64,000 nt of DNA. It comes from Anastatus disparis. Taxonomy: Eukaryota; Arthropoda; Insecta; Hymenoptera; Eupelmidae. The stretch is from the NCBI GenBank assembly GCA_017163975.1, contig JAFFSR010000309.1, forward strand, positions 806,001 through 870,000, given 5' to 3'. The position numbers and the translations under genes are program-made. The notes under the pieces are model-generated. The model was not told the origin of the DNA, ran no database searches, and saw nothing but the letters and a program-made list of their open reading frames with translations. Shown in pieces: positions 1 to 10,720 of the stretch. Position 1 is the stretch's first letter; each line of letters starts with the position of its first letter.

Positions 1-415
1 TAAAAAAGGATAAAACATTTTTGTCCCTCCACTAAGTGTTTTATAATCCGGTCCATTTAAAATACCTGTGAGTCTCCCCTTCCTTAAAAAATGTATTGGA
101 TACTTATTTTGGGATAGAGAGAAAGGGCTGTCCCTTCTTATTTTTGAAGAGAGGATAGAGTGCCGCCCACAATATGTTCTATTTTGGAGAGCGCAGAAAA
201 ATTTTCCCACGCTTAGAAGAGAGGGATAGGGCTGACTTTTTTCACTGCGCTGCCCACTGTGCGTTTTCTTTAACGTTGCATGAAAATTTATCTGCTTTTA
301 GAAGAGACGGAAAGAGATGACCTTTATCTCAATGCAGTACGCTACGTGTGTGTTCTCTTTTGAGTCACATGTGCATTAAAATAATAAATTATATAACCTG
401 TAGGATATGATAAAT

Positions 416-418
<3 letters not shown>
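1..418. repeat. diverged tandem repeat, no gene
   Basis: The motif ttagaagaga or a close variant returns near 143, 212 and 296, each time followed by a GC-richer stretch, giving irregular units of about 70-85 bp. I see no coding frame or transposon end here. Confidence 0.4.

Positions 419-471
<53 letters not shown>
419..471. repeat. (AT)n microsatellite
   Basis: Uninterrupted AT dinucleotides over about 52 bp. The short frame that crosses it reads as alternating Tyr-Ile and is not a gene. Confidence 0.95.
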
Positions 472-473
<2 letters not shown>

Positions 474-1026
474 CAAATTTATAGTTTGCTCATTTATAAT
501 AAATATTATAATTATATTTTTTAAATTAAATATATAATTATATATATTATGACCTCTCACAACCCTAATCCTGAAAAAAGATAGCACAAAGTGCTCATGT
601 ATAAGGAAAAGGATAAAAAGGAAAGGTTCTTTTTTAAGCTAGACCCATTTTTGGTGTAGACGCCATGCTACAACCAGTCCGGGGTCTCTATGTGTTTGTT
701 TTTTGTTAGTAATTAGTAATATATTGCCTCTTATAAGCCAGAAACTCTACTTTTGATTCGTTAAGATTTAACTACTTATTAATAGCCAATACACTACATA
801 TAAATAAATTTCAATAAGTAACACGTGATTTGAATTTAAGTACTTCAACGTACATATACCAAGAGACACTTAATTGAATATAATATTTAATCAAACTCTC
901 ACTAATCGTAAGATAAATTAATGTTAATTTAGATTAATGCACTTTAAAAAATTCACAAAAGAAATATACGTGAATTTATTATTTAATCAATTCTACTAAA
1001 TCTAGCTTTGATTTTTACTTTAAATA
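472..1026. other. AT-rich interval without recognisable features
   Basis: No supported frame, inverted-repeat end or RNA gene was seen on either strand. Confidence 0.5.
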
Positions 1027-1431
1027 GTATTTCGTTATTGCTGCTACCGGTACGGGGCTGGTGTTTATCCAGCCCCTCGCGGACCTGCAGAATAACCGAA
1101 AATAAGAATAATAGCCACAAGTATTTATTTTAAGATAAACTTTATTAGAAGAGAGCTGGCCAAAGAGTGCCGTACAAAGATTCGGCTTCGATCTGCTTAA
1201 GCGTCGAATCAAGCCGCCGCGGCCGCAATCCTCACCTACTGCCAAGTAGTAGGGATACATTTACATATCTTACCTTATACTATTACAGGTGCGCTTAGAT
1301 GTGTGCTAGCGTACGTCACTTTATAGGCGTGGATCGGCGCACATCTAAGCGCGTACATATATTCTTATTAATATCCATCTCGCGCGCTGATATACTTTCC
1401 AATTGCTACGTCGCGCCGACGCACAAGATAG
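1027..1431 (-). mobile_element. LTR-like fragment, family X copy 1
   Basis: Reverse-complemented, this block aligns by eye with 39955-40470. Shared blocks in the same order are a GCGTCGGCGC start, a GCGCACCTGTA block, TTGTACGGCACTCTTTGG, an AATAAAGTTTA-type stretch that could be a poly(A) signal, and a tail with GGTCCGCGAGG and CCGTACCGGTAGCA. Its GC content is well above the flanks. No coding domain is attached, so a solo LTR is the likeliest reading, but I did not find both exact ends or a target duplication. It abuts the truncated HINE copy to its right. Confidence 0.5.
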
Positions 1432-2375
1432 TAAAAAATAAAAATTTGTATGAAAATTTTCAAAATTCTCTTAAATTAAAACTGCACTGAGAAAATTAGT
1501 TTTACAAAACTTGTTTTCTTCAGACAGTAGCAAACAACTTGCATACAAATTTTGGAGCAAATCTATCAAATGGTTTTCGTTAAATTAAAAGAAAATAAAA
1601 AAAAAATTTTTTTTTAATTTTAAAAATGCTATAAAATTAATAGTATGCCAAGAAAATCAGTTTTCAAATGTTTTCATTATTTTAACAGTAGCAAATAATT
1701 TCTATACAAATTTTTAAACAAGTTCTTAGAGTAGTTTACGTAAAACCCAAAAAAAATGAAAAATTTTTTTTTTAATTTTCTAAATTTTCTTGAATTAAAA
1801 CTGCGCTAAGAAAATAAGTTTTCCAAAGCTTGTTTCATTGAGGCAATAACAAATAATTTGCATAATGATTTTAGAGCAAATCTAACAAATGGTTTTTGTG
1901 TAATATTTAAAAAAAATGAAAAATCAACATTTTTTCAAAAATTTTCTAAATGCTTTAAAATTAAAAGTGCGCCAAGAAAATCGGTTAGTAAAGGTTTTTC
2001 TTCTTTTGGCAGTCGCAAATAATGTCCATACAAATTTTCAAAAAAATTCTTCGAGTAGTTTACGTAAAATACCAAAAAAATGAAAAATCAAAATTTTTTT
2101 AAAATTACTAAAATGGCTCTAAAAAAAACTGAGCTAAGAAGATCAATTTTCAATAGCTTCCCCCCCAGTTAGACAAAAAAATAAATTGCATGCAAAATTT
2201 GAAGCAAATCCATCGAGTAGTTCTCGAGATATTTTTGGCGTACTGAAATCACACACACACACGCGCGCGCGCACACACTGCTTTTTTCGACTTCCTGAGT
2301 CTAAATATTTACAAATTAATGAAAAAATAGAAAAAAATTTTTTTAATGATACAATGCTTTCTCTATGAGAAAGCA
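1432..2375 (-). mobile_element. Helentron-like (HINE) repeat, copy A, truncated
   Basis: On the minus strand it starts TGCTTTCTCATAGAG at 2375, followed by the same leader, a short (GT)/(GC) microsatellite (2251-2277) and several units of a roughly 166-bp tandem monomer built on 'ctactcgatgaatttgctt'. Three full copies exist at 40642, 48483 and 61490. This copy stops where the LTR-like block begins, and the 3-prime hairpin end is absent. Confidence 0.8.
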
Positions 2376-3290
2376 AAAAAGGAATGAATGCTCGAAAAAG
2401 ATATACGATACCCACCTCTGTAAAAAAGAAAATCTTTTTTTTTTTTAAATATATTTTTTTTGTCTCAAGTGTGTGTCACTTTCCTTAAAGAAAAACAGCT
2501 TTTTGCAGGTGGTCGGAAATTTGAAGAACGAAATTTTTTTCTGAAATAAAAGTTATTTATTGAAAGGGTCTAATGCATTTTTTTTCTTGTTTGGAAAAAG
2601 GAATGAATACCTAAAATGAGATTTACGAGAACCTTTTTTTTAAAAAGGAGAATTCCTTTTCTTTAAAAACCATTTTTTCGTACTAAGTGTGTGAGGGAAA
2701 AAAGTTATCTTGCAAGTGCATTTATTTTTTCTTTGAATTTACTAAGGAAAAATTAGAAAAGCTTTATCTATCACGGATGTGTAAAAGTATTCTTAAGAAA
2801 AAAGATATTTATTGAATAGATCAATTTTTTTAAAAGATGGATTGCTTATTTCAGGAAATATATACAAGACTTTCCTCTTGAAAATGCTCCCCCCTTTTTT
2901 TTAAATTTGTTAGTCACAAGTCTATGTAAGTTTTTTGAGAAAAAACGGTATTTATTGCAAGGGTCAGTTCCACGCGATAAAAATTGAAATCTTAGGCATG
3001 TACAAAACTAATGAAGGATGGACTAAATTTTCTCTAAGTGAGGTGACAAATTTTAGGTAGGTAATTTTTGTATAAATACCGTGGTGCATGCAATGTTCAG
3101 TATTGAATCTTCTCTTAAGTAAGAATTTTTTTTCCAAAAGTTTCTACAATTTTCAAGTTTGTAAAATTTTTTCAAAATTTTAAAATTTTACTACTCTAAA
3201 TTTTAAGATTCGTTAAGTTTTCTAAGTTTTAAGATTAGTGATTTGTGAATAGTTTAGTTGACAACCTTATGATGGTCTGCGAAAACTAAT
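2376..3290. repeat. about three diverged repeats of 150-260 bp, no gene
   Basis: A line of the form 'tatttattgaaagggtc' recurs at about 2546, 2806 and 2949, each after an 'aagtgtgtg...' or 'aagtctatg...' line, and 'ggaatgaatg' or 'ggaatgaata' occurs at about 2381 and 2600. I see no open frame of note. Confidence 0.4.
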
Positions 3291-3293
3291 CAG

Positions 3294-4257
3294 CCCATTT
3301 AGAGGAGAGACATGCTGTAGTATCAGCTTCTACTGACTATCTCGAAGAGATTGAAGCACATCATATGTATCAAGTACGATTAGTGGTTGAACATAATGCT
3401 GAAGAATGGGCGCAAGAAGCAGAAGATCGACGGTGGCGAAGTGTACGGGAAAGGTGCGAATTCCGTCACTTCGCAAGAATTGAATTTCGTAGATGCCTCT
3501 ACTTTTATTCTTCTAGAGAGGAAAAGAAGAGCATAGAGATAAAATTAGTATTGTAAAATTATTTTTTCATTATAAAAATAGTACAAATTATTTAAAACAA
3601 GTGATATTAAAAAGTTTCATTTTATCTACAGTCTCGTAAAATAGAGCTGCCGTGAATGGCTAAAGTATATAGGGAACTTTGTCTTGCAGAACAGGTGTGT
3701 TTAATTTCGTTTTATGTTTTATTTGTTAATTTTCATATTTATTCTTATGATTATTTATTTTATTTTTTAATTTATTCTTATGTTGATTTTATTTTGTTTA
3801 ATTTTTATATTTATTATCATGTCGATATTTTATTTAATTATTACATTTATTTGATTTTTGTATTTAATTTATTTTATGCATTTTTTCTTTTAATATTTCT
3901 AGCAAGCACAAGCGAGAAATGTTGAGAATGCTGCACGCAGATCGAGAAGGATGTAATCCCATGCGAATCGAGCATGTAGAGATGCAGAGGCCTGGAGATA
4001 TACATGATACCAGCACTGAAGAGGATAGTAGCGGAGAGGATAGTAGCGGAATTGATTGAGGGATGGAAAGTGATCCAAATTTTATCAACGATCCCGAGTA
4101 CGCACTGCGATCCATAGATCTAAAGGTATATAACAGGTGTAACGATCTAACTGCTAGAGAGATCAATGAAGCAAGAAGGACACATGCACGGGTGAGTTTT
4201 ATAATCATTGAAGCTTATACTTTTTTTCATGCACCTCGGCAATTTTGCTTGAAGTAA
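3294..4257 (+). pseudogene. candidate exons of an unrecognised gene
   Basis: GC content and codon-like texture rise in three blocks. Block 1 (about 3294-3556) is open for roughly 80 codons in the frame of the ATG at 3365, rich in Glu, Arg and Ala. Block 2 (about 3632-3691) follows a 'ctacag' acceptor and ends at a 'cag/gtgtgt' donor. Block 3 (about 3902-4195) follows 'tttctag' and ends at 'cgg/gtgagt'; it is open apart from one in-frame TGA near 4058 and is rich in Glu, Asp and Ser. Joining block 2 to block 3 in a consistent frame is possible but not compelling. I recognise no domain, and the stop suggests decay or a wrong exon model. Confidence 0.3.
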
Positions 4258-4478
4258 ATCATCATTTCGCCGTCACATTTAAATGTAATTTGTATTGTGT
4301 ACGTGTGACCCTACTATACATATATTCGGCTTGAAATAAAAGAGAGGATAGTATACTACACTGAAATAAAAATTTCTAATAACAGCTGTCCAGTCTTGAA
4401 CAAATTGATTACATTTATACGTTGGCATGATTTCGTTTATGTTTGTCAACAGTCGGGTCTCGCTATATATAGGAGTTC

Positions 4479-4482
<4 letters not shown>

Positions 4483-4552
<70 letters not shown>
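4483..4552. repeat. (TA)n microsatellite
   Basis: About 70 bp of pure TA dinucleotides. Confidence 0.95.
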
Positions 4553-4555
<3 letters not shown>

Positions 4556-4693
4556 AGAGCAAAGTGTAACGGCACAATGTAGATTTCCTCAAATGCAAGA
4601 TGATTAGAAAAGCAAAAGAACGATTAACTTCTGCCGTCCAGTTTTTATTATTGCTGTTATTATTACCATCAATAATCTTATTTGATTTTCCAG

Positions 4694-4813
4694 ATCCATG
4701 TTATCCACGAAATATATTTTTAAAAATTAAACATGGTGAAGATATGGAAGCCACTGCATGTTTAATTAGAGAAGGACTACTTCTCCTCGAAAGGTGGGCC
4801 CGAAGTAAACTTG
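4694..4813 (+). pseudogene. single candidate exon, product unknown
   Basis: A 40-codon open block sits between a good acceptor (tttgattttccag) and a consensus donor (gtaagt). It contains two Cys and a leucine-rich stretch ending LLLLERWARSKL. Spacing and strand would let it belong with the candidate exons at 3.3-4.2 kb, but nothing shows that it does. I do not recognise the protein. Confidence 0.35.
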
Positions 4814-4849
4814 TAAGTAATAATATTTTATTTCATTTTATTTTTTAAT

Positions 4850-6009
4850 AAATAGGATACAATCACTAGTTACCGTGACTTTGAGGTTAAGGCAGATACA
4901 CTTCCATCAATTAAACAAATCTCATTATTTTTTAAAGGTTTTATAAGCTGTTTATTTATAGTAAAGCATATTTTTTTTATAAATAGAACACATTTCTCAA
5001 GTGAAAATTTGAGAATTAATTTATTAGTTTAATTTACAAAGCTTATTCTATGTATCAGTTTACCGTGTATTATCTGTTTACCATATAAATACATACTTAC
5101 ATAACCATACTCTGATTACCATAATTCTCACAGAAATAAGATAATATAGATTTTAATACAGATTCTTGGTTAAAATATATAGATCCAGATTTTAAAATGA
5201 CAGAGACTCAAATAAGTTAAACTTCTACGTAATTTAATAAAAAAATATTCAAAAAACATATTTTGTTACTCGTGAGATATTCTAGATATTAGCATCTATT
5301 TTACTCTCGTAGTAGTTTAATGTACACATCTATTTAGATACACATACAGATTTATAAACAGTTGAAATATGAGAGAAAATAAAAAAAAAAAGAAGGCAGA
5401 GAATATACGTGATTGTAATGTGATACATCAATATCAACCGTAGGATATTTAATGCGCTCGTGCTTATGCTATATGTATGTAAAACCGTATAGCAACAGCA
5501 AAAAAAAAATTAGTGCAATAAATTTATATATGGAACAATGTATTATCTTTATCTTATTTATATTTAATAATTTATTTTCTGAAATTTTTAACTGTTTAAA
5601 GTTAAACTTGTAATTTATTTTCTTAATTAAAACCATAAGAGAAATTCAAAAACCAGAATCATCTTTTTTATTCAATTCAATTTATTTTCAATAAAACTTT
5701 ATACATTTATCGACTTCATCTTTGGCAAATTTAGCATCTAGGTAATTATGTAACCAAGTTCGTATTGAAATAGCATTAATTACAGCGCACATGGGTTTTC
5801 GCCTTAAACAGAGGTCGTGGTTGAGACATGTATATCACCTACAATTCATTATTTTTTCTAATGATGGGCATCCAAAGTGTTCAATGTTGCTAGTTGCTCT
5901 AAAAAATAAAGAGGAAAAGGTAATGTAAATTAAAGTATACACAACATGAAAAATAAAGTATTATAAAGTATCATCACAGTTAAAAAACAGTAAGATAAAG
6001 TATGAAAAT
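4850..6009. other. AT-rich interval without recognisable features
   Basis: No frame above noise, no terminal repeat and no RNA gene were seen on either strand. Confidence 0.5.
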
Positions 6010-6427
6010 AATTTTAAAAAAGTATAAACAAATATGGGAAAATATGAAAAAATATCAAACAAGTATGGAAAAGTATGAATAAGTATCAAACAAGTATGGG
6101 TAAGTATGAAAAGTATGGAAAAGTATCAAACAAGTATGGGAAAATATGAAAAAGTATGAAACAAGTATAGGAAAGTATGAAAAAGTATCAAACAAGTATA
6201 GGAAAATATCAAGCAAGTTTGAAAAAGTATCAAACAAGTTTGAAAAAATATCAAACAAGTTTGAAAAAGTATCAAACGAGTTTGAAAAAGTATCAAACGA
6301 GTTTGAAAAAGTATCAAACAAGTTTGAAAAAGTATCAAACAAGTTTGAAGAAGCATCAAACAAGTTTGAAAAAGTATCAAACAAGTTTGAAAAAGTATCA
6401 AAACAGCATGAAAAGTATGAAAGTTAA
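6010..6427. repeat. 21-bp minisatellite
   Basis: The unit is close to gtatcaaacaagtttgaaaa plus one more a, repeated about 12 times in the clean right half (6200-6410) and decaying leftwards into 'gtatgaaaaagtat' variants. Because 21 is a multiple of 3 the array stays open in several frames on both strands as 7-residue repeats; those frames are artefacts. Confidence 0.93.
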
Positions 6428-6443
6428 AACATAAATGTATTGC

Positions 6444-6830
6444 TTACACATTTGGTAAAAGATCAGCTAACCATTGCGCTTTCTGCTCACCCTTGACACA
6501 TACTTTCTTGCCTCCTTTCGAACAAATTTCAAAAATTTTTTTAAGACAATGGTAAGTTATATCTCCAGAGTTCCATTGTATTACATGGTGATACTTTTCC
6601 AGCCATTGTGTTGTGCTTTTTTCTTCTTGACTTAATTCTCTCCATGTCATTAGAAGTTTAAAGAGATATGCAGTTGGGAAAGCAGTTTTTCTAAATTCAG
6701 AAGACTGACTTCTTTGAAAATAAATGAATCTCCAGATATGCCTTGGAATCCTTGTATGTCGCAAATATAAACGTTCTCTTCAGGAGTTTCTAATATTTTA
6801 TTTTTAATCATTATATTATAGTCATGGGTT
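6444..6830 (-). pseudogene. C-terminal fragment of a TE-type ORF
   Basis: The frame 6764-6444 is compositionally protein-like: Trp-rich, with WNSGDI and a closing KGEQKAQWLADLL before the stop. Upstream, after a frame change near 6700, another frame reads DIQGFQGISG. From memory, DIQGF-type, WNSGD-type and KG..K-type blocks in this order occur in a protein found repeatedly in arthropod genomes and linked to mobile elements; that link is recall and was not checked. The 5-prime end is lost and at least one frameshift is present, so it is a relic. Confidence 0.4.
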
Positions 6831-6929
6831 CTAGCAATCTTACAACTCTAAATTTTTTTCAGCGAGAAGTGATTTGGAAGACTGAATAAGAACATTCTCA
6901 CAACTTTTAGATGGTTAAAAACTATTTCC

Positions 6930-7248
6930 TTTTTTTTCCAAATTTTTCTCTTCACTATTGGTTAAATCTCGAAATTTGTATCCCTTCTTAAATTTTCTTT
7001 TTACTGTTGGTAGAATTTTTTAATTTGTATCCCTTCTTAAATTCTGATTAATTTTTCTTTTTTACTATTGGCAGAATCTTGAAATTCGTACTCCTTATAT
7101 TTTAACAAACTTTTTTTTTACTATTGGACGAATCTTGGACTTTACATCTCTTCTTAGATTTTCATTAACTTTTCTTTTTTACTATTTGACGAATCTTCAA
7201 ATTTGTACCCCTCCTTGAATTTTTATAAACTTTTCTTCTTACTATTTA
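6930..7248. repeat. tandem repeat of about 65 bp, left part
   Basis: 'tttttactattgg(c/a)(a/g)(g/a)aatctt' followed by 'aaatttgta(t/c)cc' recurs about every 60-65 bp at roughly 6950, 7000, 7065, 7120 and 7180. A further partial unit resumes at 10626, on the far side of the inserted element, so the array marks the insertion site. Confidence 0.65.
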
Positions 7249-7697
7249 GTCAAGGCGCAATTGGCGGGTGAGGAAAAAAAAATTTTCGAAGGAAAAATTT
7301 TTACGGGATGACCTTCGTGAAGGGTCCTGGAATAAGGATCTGCAGTTTACCTGGTGAAAAAGTGGTCCCAATTTGTTCAAATCGATTTTATTTAAACAAA
7401 TTCAGAAAGTTGTTCATTTTGATTCGAACAAAGTTTTTTTTAGATTAATTGAGTGATTCTAAACAAAAAAGTATTTCTATGGTTTTTTCTAAAATTGACG
7501 GTTTTCGAGTTATTAACAAATAAAGATGTTAAAAATCACTAAAATGCCCATTTTCGAAGCTCTGAGACGATACTAAAATTTGAATTTTTTTAGGTTGTCA
7601 AAGTTTTAAAGTAAAATTTAGATACTCTGTAATAGAATCCCAAAGAGTAATTTCAAATCACTTTATTTTTAAGTTTTATTTTTCAATTGTTAATTAA

Positions 7698-8452
7698 GGT
7701 TGTATGGGCTATACAGTCTGTGTCAAAAGTTAGTTTCTTAGAAAATTGTCTATATTTTTTGGTAGAAAGTAATTATCTAATTTTTAGCTTAGTAACTTAT
7801 TAGATAATATTAAAACAATCGTTTTAAACTTTGTTTCGTTTAAATATAATGAATTATTAAAGAGTTATAACATTTTAAAGTTTATACATTTTACACAAAT
7901 CTAATGCAATCATAAATAATAATGCTAAACTTTCAAAAATGATTTTATTTGACTGCAACAAAGTTTATTTTGTTTAGTTTAAAATTTAGAATCTATTGAC
8001 GAGGATAGAATTTTTATTTTTATTTTTTATTAAAATTTATTGCTAATTTTCTGCGAAAAAATGTATATGTCTTAGACGGTACTTACTGTTTTATCATAGA
8101 AAATTAGCAATAAATTTTAATAAAAAATAAAAATCAAAATTTCATCCTCGTCAATAGATTCTAAATTTCAAACTGAACAAAATAAACTTTGTTGCAGTCA
8201 AATAAAATCATTTTTGAAAGTTTGGCATTATTATTTATGATTGCATTAGATTTGTGTAAAATGTATAAACTTTAAAATGTTATAACTCTTTAATAATTAA
8301 TTATATTTAAATGAAACAAAGTTTAAAATGATTGTTTTAATATTATCTAATAAGTTACGAAGCTAAAAATTGAATAATTACTTTCTAACGGAAAATATAG
8401 ATGATTTTCTAAAAAACTAACTTTTGACACAGACTGTATAGCCCATACAACC
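7698..8452. mobile_element. 755-bp palindromic MITE flanked by TTAA
   Basis: The outer 36 bp are perfect inverses (GGTTGTATGGGCTATACAGT and onward), and the arms continue with few mismatches for about 350 bp around a spacer near 8050-8090. TTAA flanks both sides (7694-7697 and 8453-8456). It interrupts the left arm of the 3.4-kb element; the uninterrupted right arm (about 10175-10190) shows the pre-insertion sequence. TTAA is the piggyBac target, but no transposase is present. Confidence 0.8.
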
Positions 8453-8662
8453 TTAAGCGCGTATACCCAGTATCTCCGAGTCCAAGCGCATACAGCTGAG
8501 TATGTCGTCTGCTAAAGTTCATGTCTTAACTCGCGCAGAGCGCATCGCTGATTTTTAAGTTGTTCTACGTTTCGCAAAATAATTTATAAGGAACTTATGG
8601 TTCAAAATATAATTTAAGTAAAAATTTGTTAGTTAATTGTATTTTTATAATTTACTACATAT

Positions 8663-9844
8663 GGCTGATTCCATTCAGATTCATGCAGGCCGTCACTGAT
8701 CGAATTTTTTTTTTCTTCTAAGTATTAAAAATACCTTCTATTATGTATATAAAGATAAAATTTACCTCGTAGAACGCTCAAAAATTTTTTTTTTTTACTA
8801 CAGCAATTTTAGTGTTGGATGTAAAAACGAAAACTCAAAAATTGAAAATAAACCTCTACTTTTAAATGACCATAGCTCCGTCAATTTTTAACCTTTTTGG
8901 GCGTTCTTTTAACGAAAGTGTGCGGAATCCTGTCTACTTTTAAATGCAATCTCGATTTTTGTAATACAATTTAATCTCACTGAGTTATTCACGAAAAACC
9001 GAAAAAAGCAATTTTTTTCAAACACGATTCTCTCAAAAACTATTTTTTTTTTTTTTTTTGAAATTTTTATATGATTTTATACATAAAAAATACTAACTTT
9101 TAGGGTAGGTGAGAATATGCGATTTTGCCTTATTTTTTTTTAACAGATTTTCAAACGTTTTTTTTTATATTTTCGATTTTAAAACATTGATACCATGGCG
9201 CATCGTACTATTTTTCCAAGTTTACGTGTTCTTACAACTATTTTTATGCTTTTATTTATTAATATATCAAAAATATCAACAATAATCTTTAAAATGAACC
9301 CCAGATCGAATATTTTGATAAATTAGAACCAAAGTTATGACGATTTAAAGTTTAAAAAAAAATGCTGAAACTTTAAATAAATATATTTACTTTGAATTTT
9401 GAATTTTGAATTTTGAATTTTGAATTTTGAATTTTGAATTTTGAATTTTGAATTTTGAATTTTGAATTTGAATTTTAAAAAGGTGAGTTTTTTAAATACT
9501 AAAATATATTATTTGGTCATTCCCAATGAACAAATAATATGCGATACAATTAAGAAATGAACACTAATGAATTGAGAACTAATGTGAATAAAAAAATCCG
9601 AATTTGAATAAAACCTTTCAATTTACTTCTTGCCACTCATGTCTCGAAGTTTTGGCAGTGTAGATTTGGTTTCCTTCACTTTTCCAACAGTGAATCTTTT
9701 GAATACCTTTAATTTCTTTTGCATTTCCTAACCATTCCATTTTTTTTCCATCTTTATATACGTAATAGAAGGTATTTTTATTACTTGGAAGAAAAAAAAA
9801 AATTCGATCAGTGACGGCCTGTATGAATCTGAATGGAATCAGCC
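8663..9844. repeat. inner inverted repeat, possible nested element
   Basis: GGCTGATTCCATTCAGATTC at 8663 and its inverse ending 9844 start arms of about 100 bp that extend through CCGTCACTGATCGAA and the 'aaaataccttctattat' line. ATAT lies outside each arm. It may be a separate 1.2-kb insertion or the core of the outer element. There is no coding content. Confidence 0.6.
9393..9478. repeat. (GAATTTT)n minisatellite
   Basis: A 7-bp unit repeated about 12 times with almost no variation, inside the inner inverted repeat. Confidence 0.93.
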
Positions 9845-10720
9845 ATATAATATACGCATTAAAAAATATATGAAAATTTGATCAAGAAAATATTAGAATT
9901 TTGCGAATATATTTGTCCCACTCAAATTTTTATTCATAAATATTTTTAAAATTAACAATATTTTTACACAGATCTAAATCACAACTACATAACGGTACAC
10001 AATTTACATTTTTTTTTCACACGAACATGCTTTGCTATTACACTCTTTTTGGCATTTACTTGCTTTACTAGCTCCTAAGGATATGAAGCCTTTGTTACGC
10101 AATTTAAGACATGAACTTTAGCAGACGACATACTCAGCTGTATGCGCTTGGACTCGGAGATACTGGGTATACGCGCCTAATTAACAATTGAAAAATAACA
10201 CTTAAAAATAAAGTGATTTGAAATTACTCTTTGAGATTCTATTAAAGAGTATCTAAATTTTACTTTAAAACTTTGCAAACCTAAAAAAATTCAAATTTTA
10301 GTATCGTTTCAGAGCTTTGAAAAGGGGCATTTTAGTGATTTTTAACATCTTTATTTGTTAATAACTCGAAAACCGTCAGTTTTAGAAAAAAACCATAGAA
10401 ATACTTTTTTGTTTAGAATCACTCGATTAATCTAAAAAAACTTTGTTCGAATCAAAATGAACAAGTTTCTGAATTTGTTTAAATAAAATCGATTTAAACA
10501 AATTGGGACTACTTTTTTGCCAGGTAAACTGCATATCCTTATTCTAGGACCCTTCACGAAGGTCATCCCGTAAAAATTTTCCCTTCGAAAATTTTTTTTT
10601 CCTCACCCGCCAATTTTGCCTTGACTAATTGGATGAATCTTGAAAAATGTATATACCTTTTAATGTTGTCTTTGTTTATAAAAAGAAAAGCTATTTATTA
10701 GATGACTACACTTCGTATAT

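Larger units (their letters stand above)
7249..10625. mobile_element. 3.4-kb inverted-repeat element with TA flanks
   Basis: The left end begins GTCAAGGCGCAATTGGCGGG and the right end is its near-exact inverse, ending CCCGCCAATTTTGCCTTGAC. The arms run about 530 bp (right about 10090-10625; left about 7249-8520 once the nested MITE is subtracted). TA lies at 7247-7248 and 10626-10627, and the surrounding 65-bp array resumes directly, so the boundaries are secure. No transposase frame was seen. TA flanks fit a Tc1/mariner-type mechanism but do not prove it. Confidence 0.75.

Noticed and set aside
3656..3925. 89-codon Phe/Tyr/Ile-rich frame as a membrane protein
   Set aside because: After about 15 codons it runs through an AT-rich intron-like stretch between a GT donor and a TAG acceptor; the hydrophobicity comes from T-rich sequence.
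6055..6434. Four overlapping frames on both strands with 7-residue repeats
   Set aside because: A 21-bp minisatellite without stops stays open in several frames; no start context or family supports a gene.
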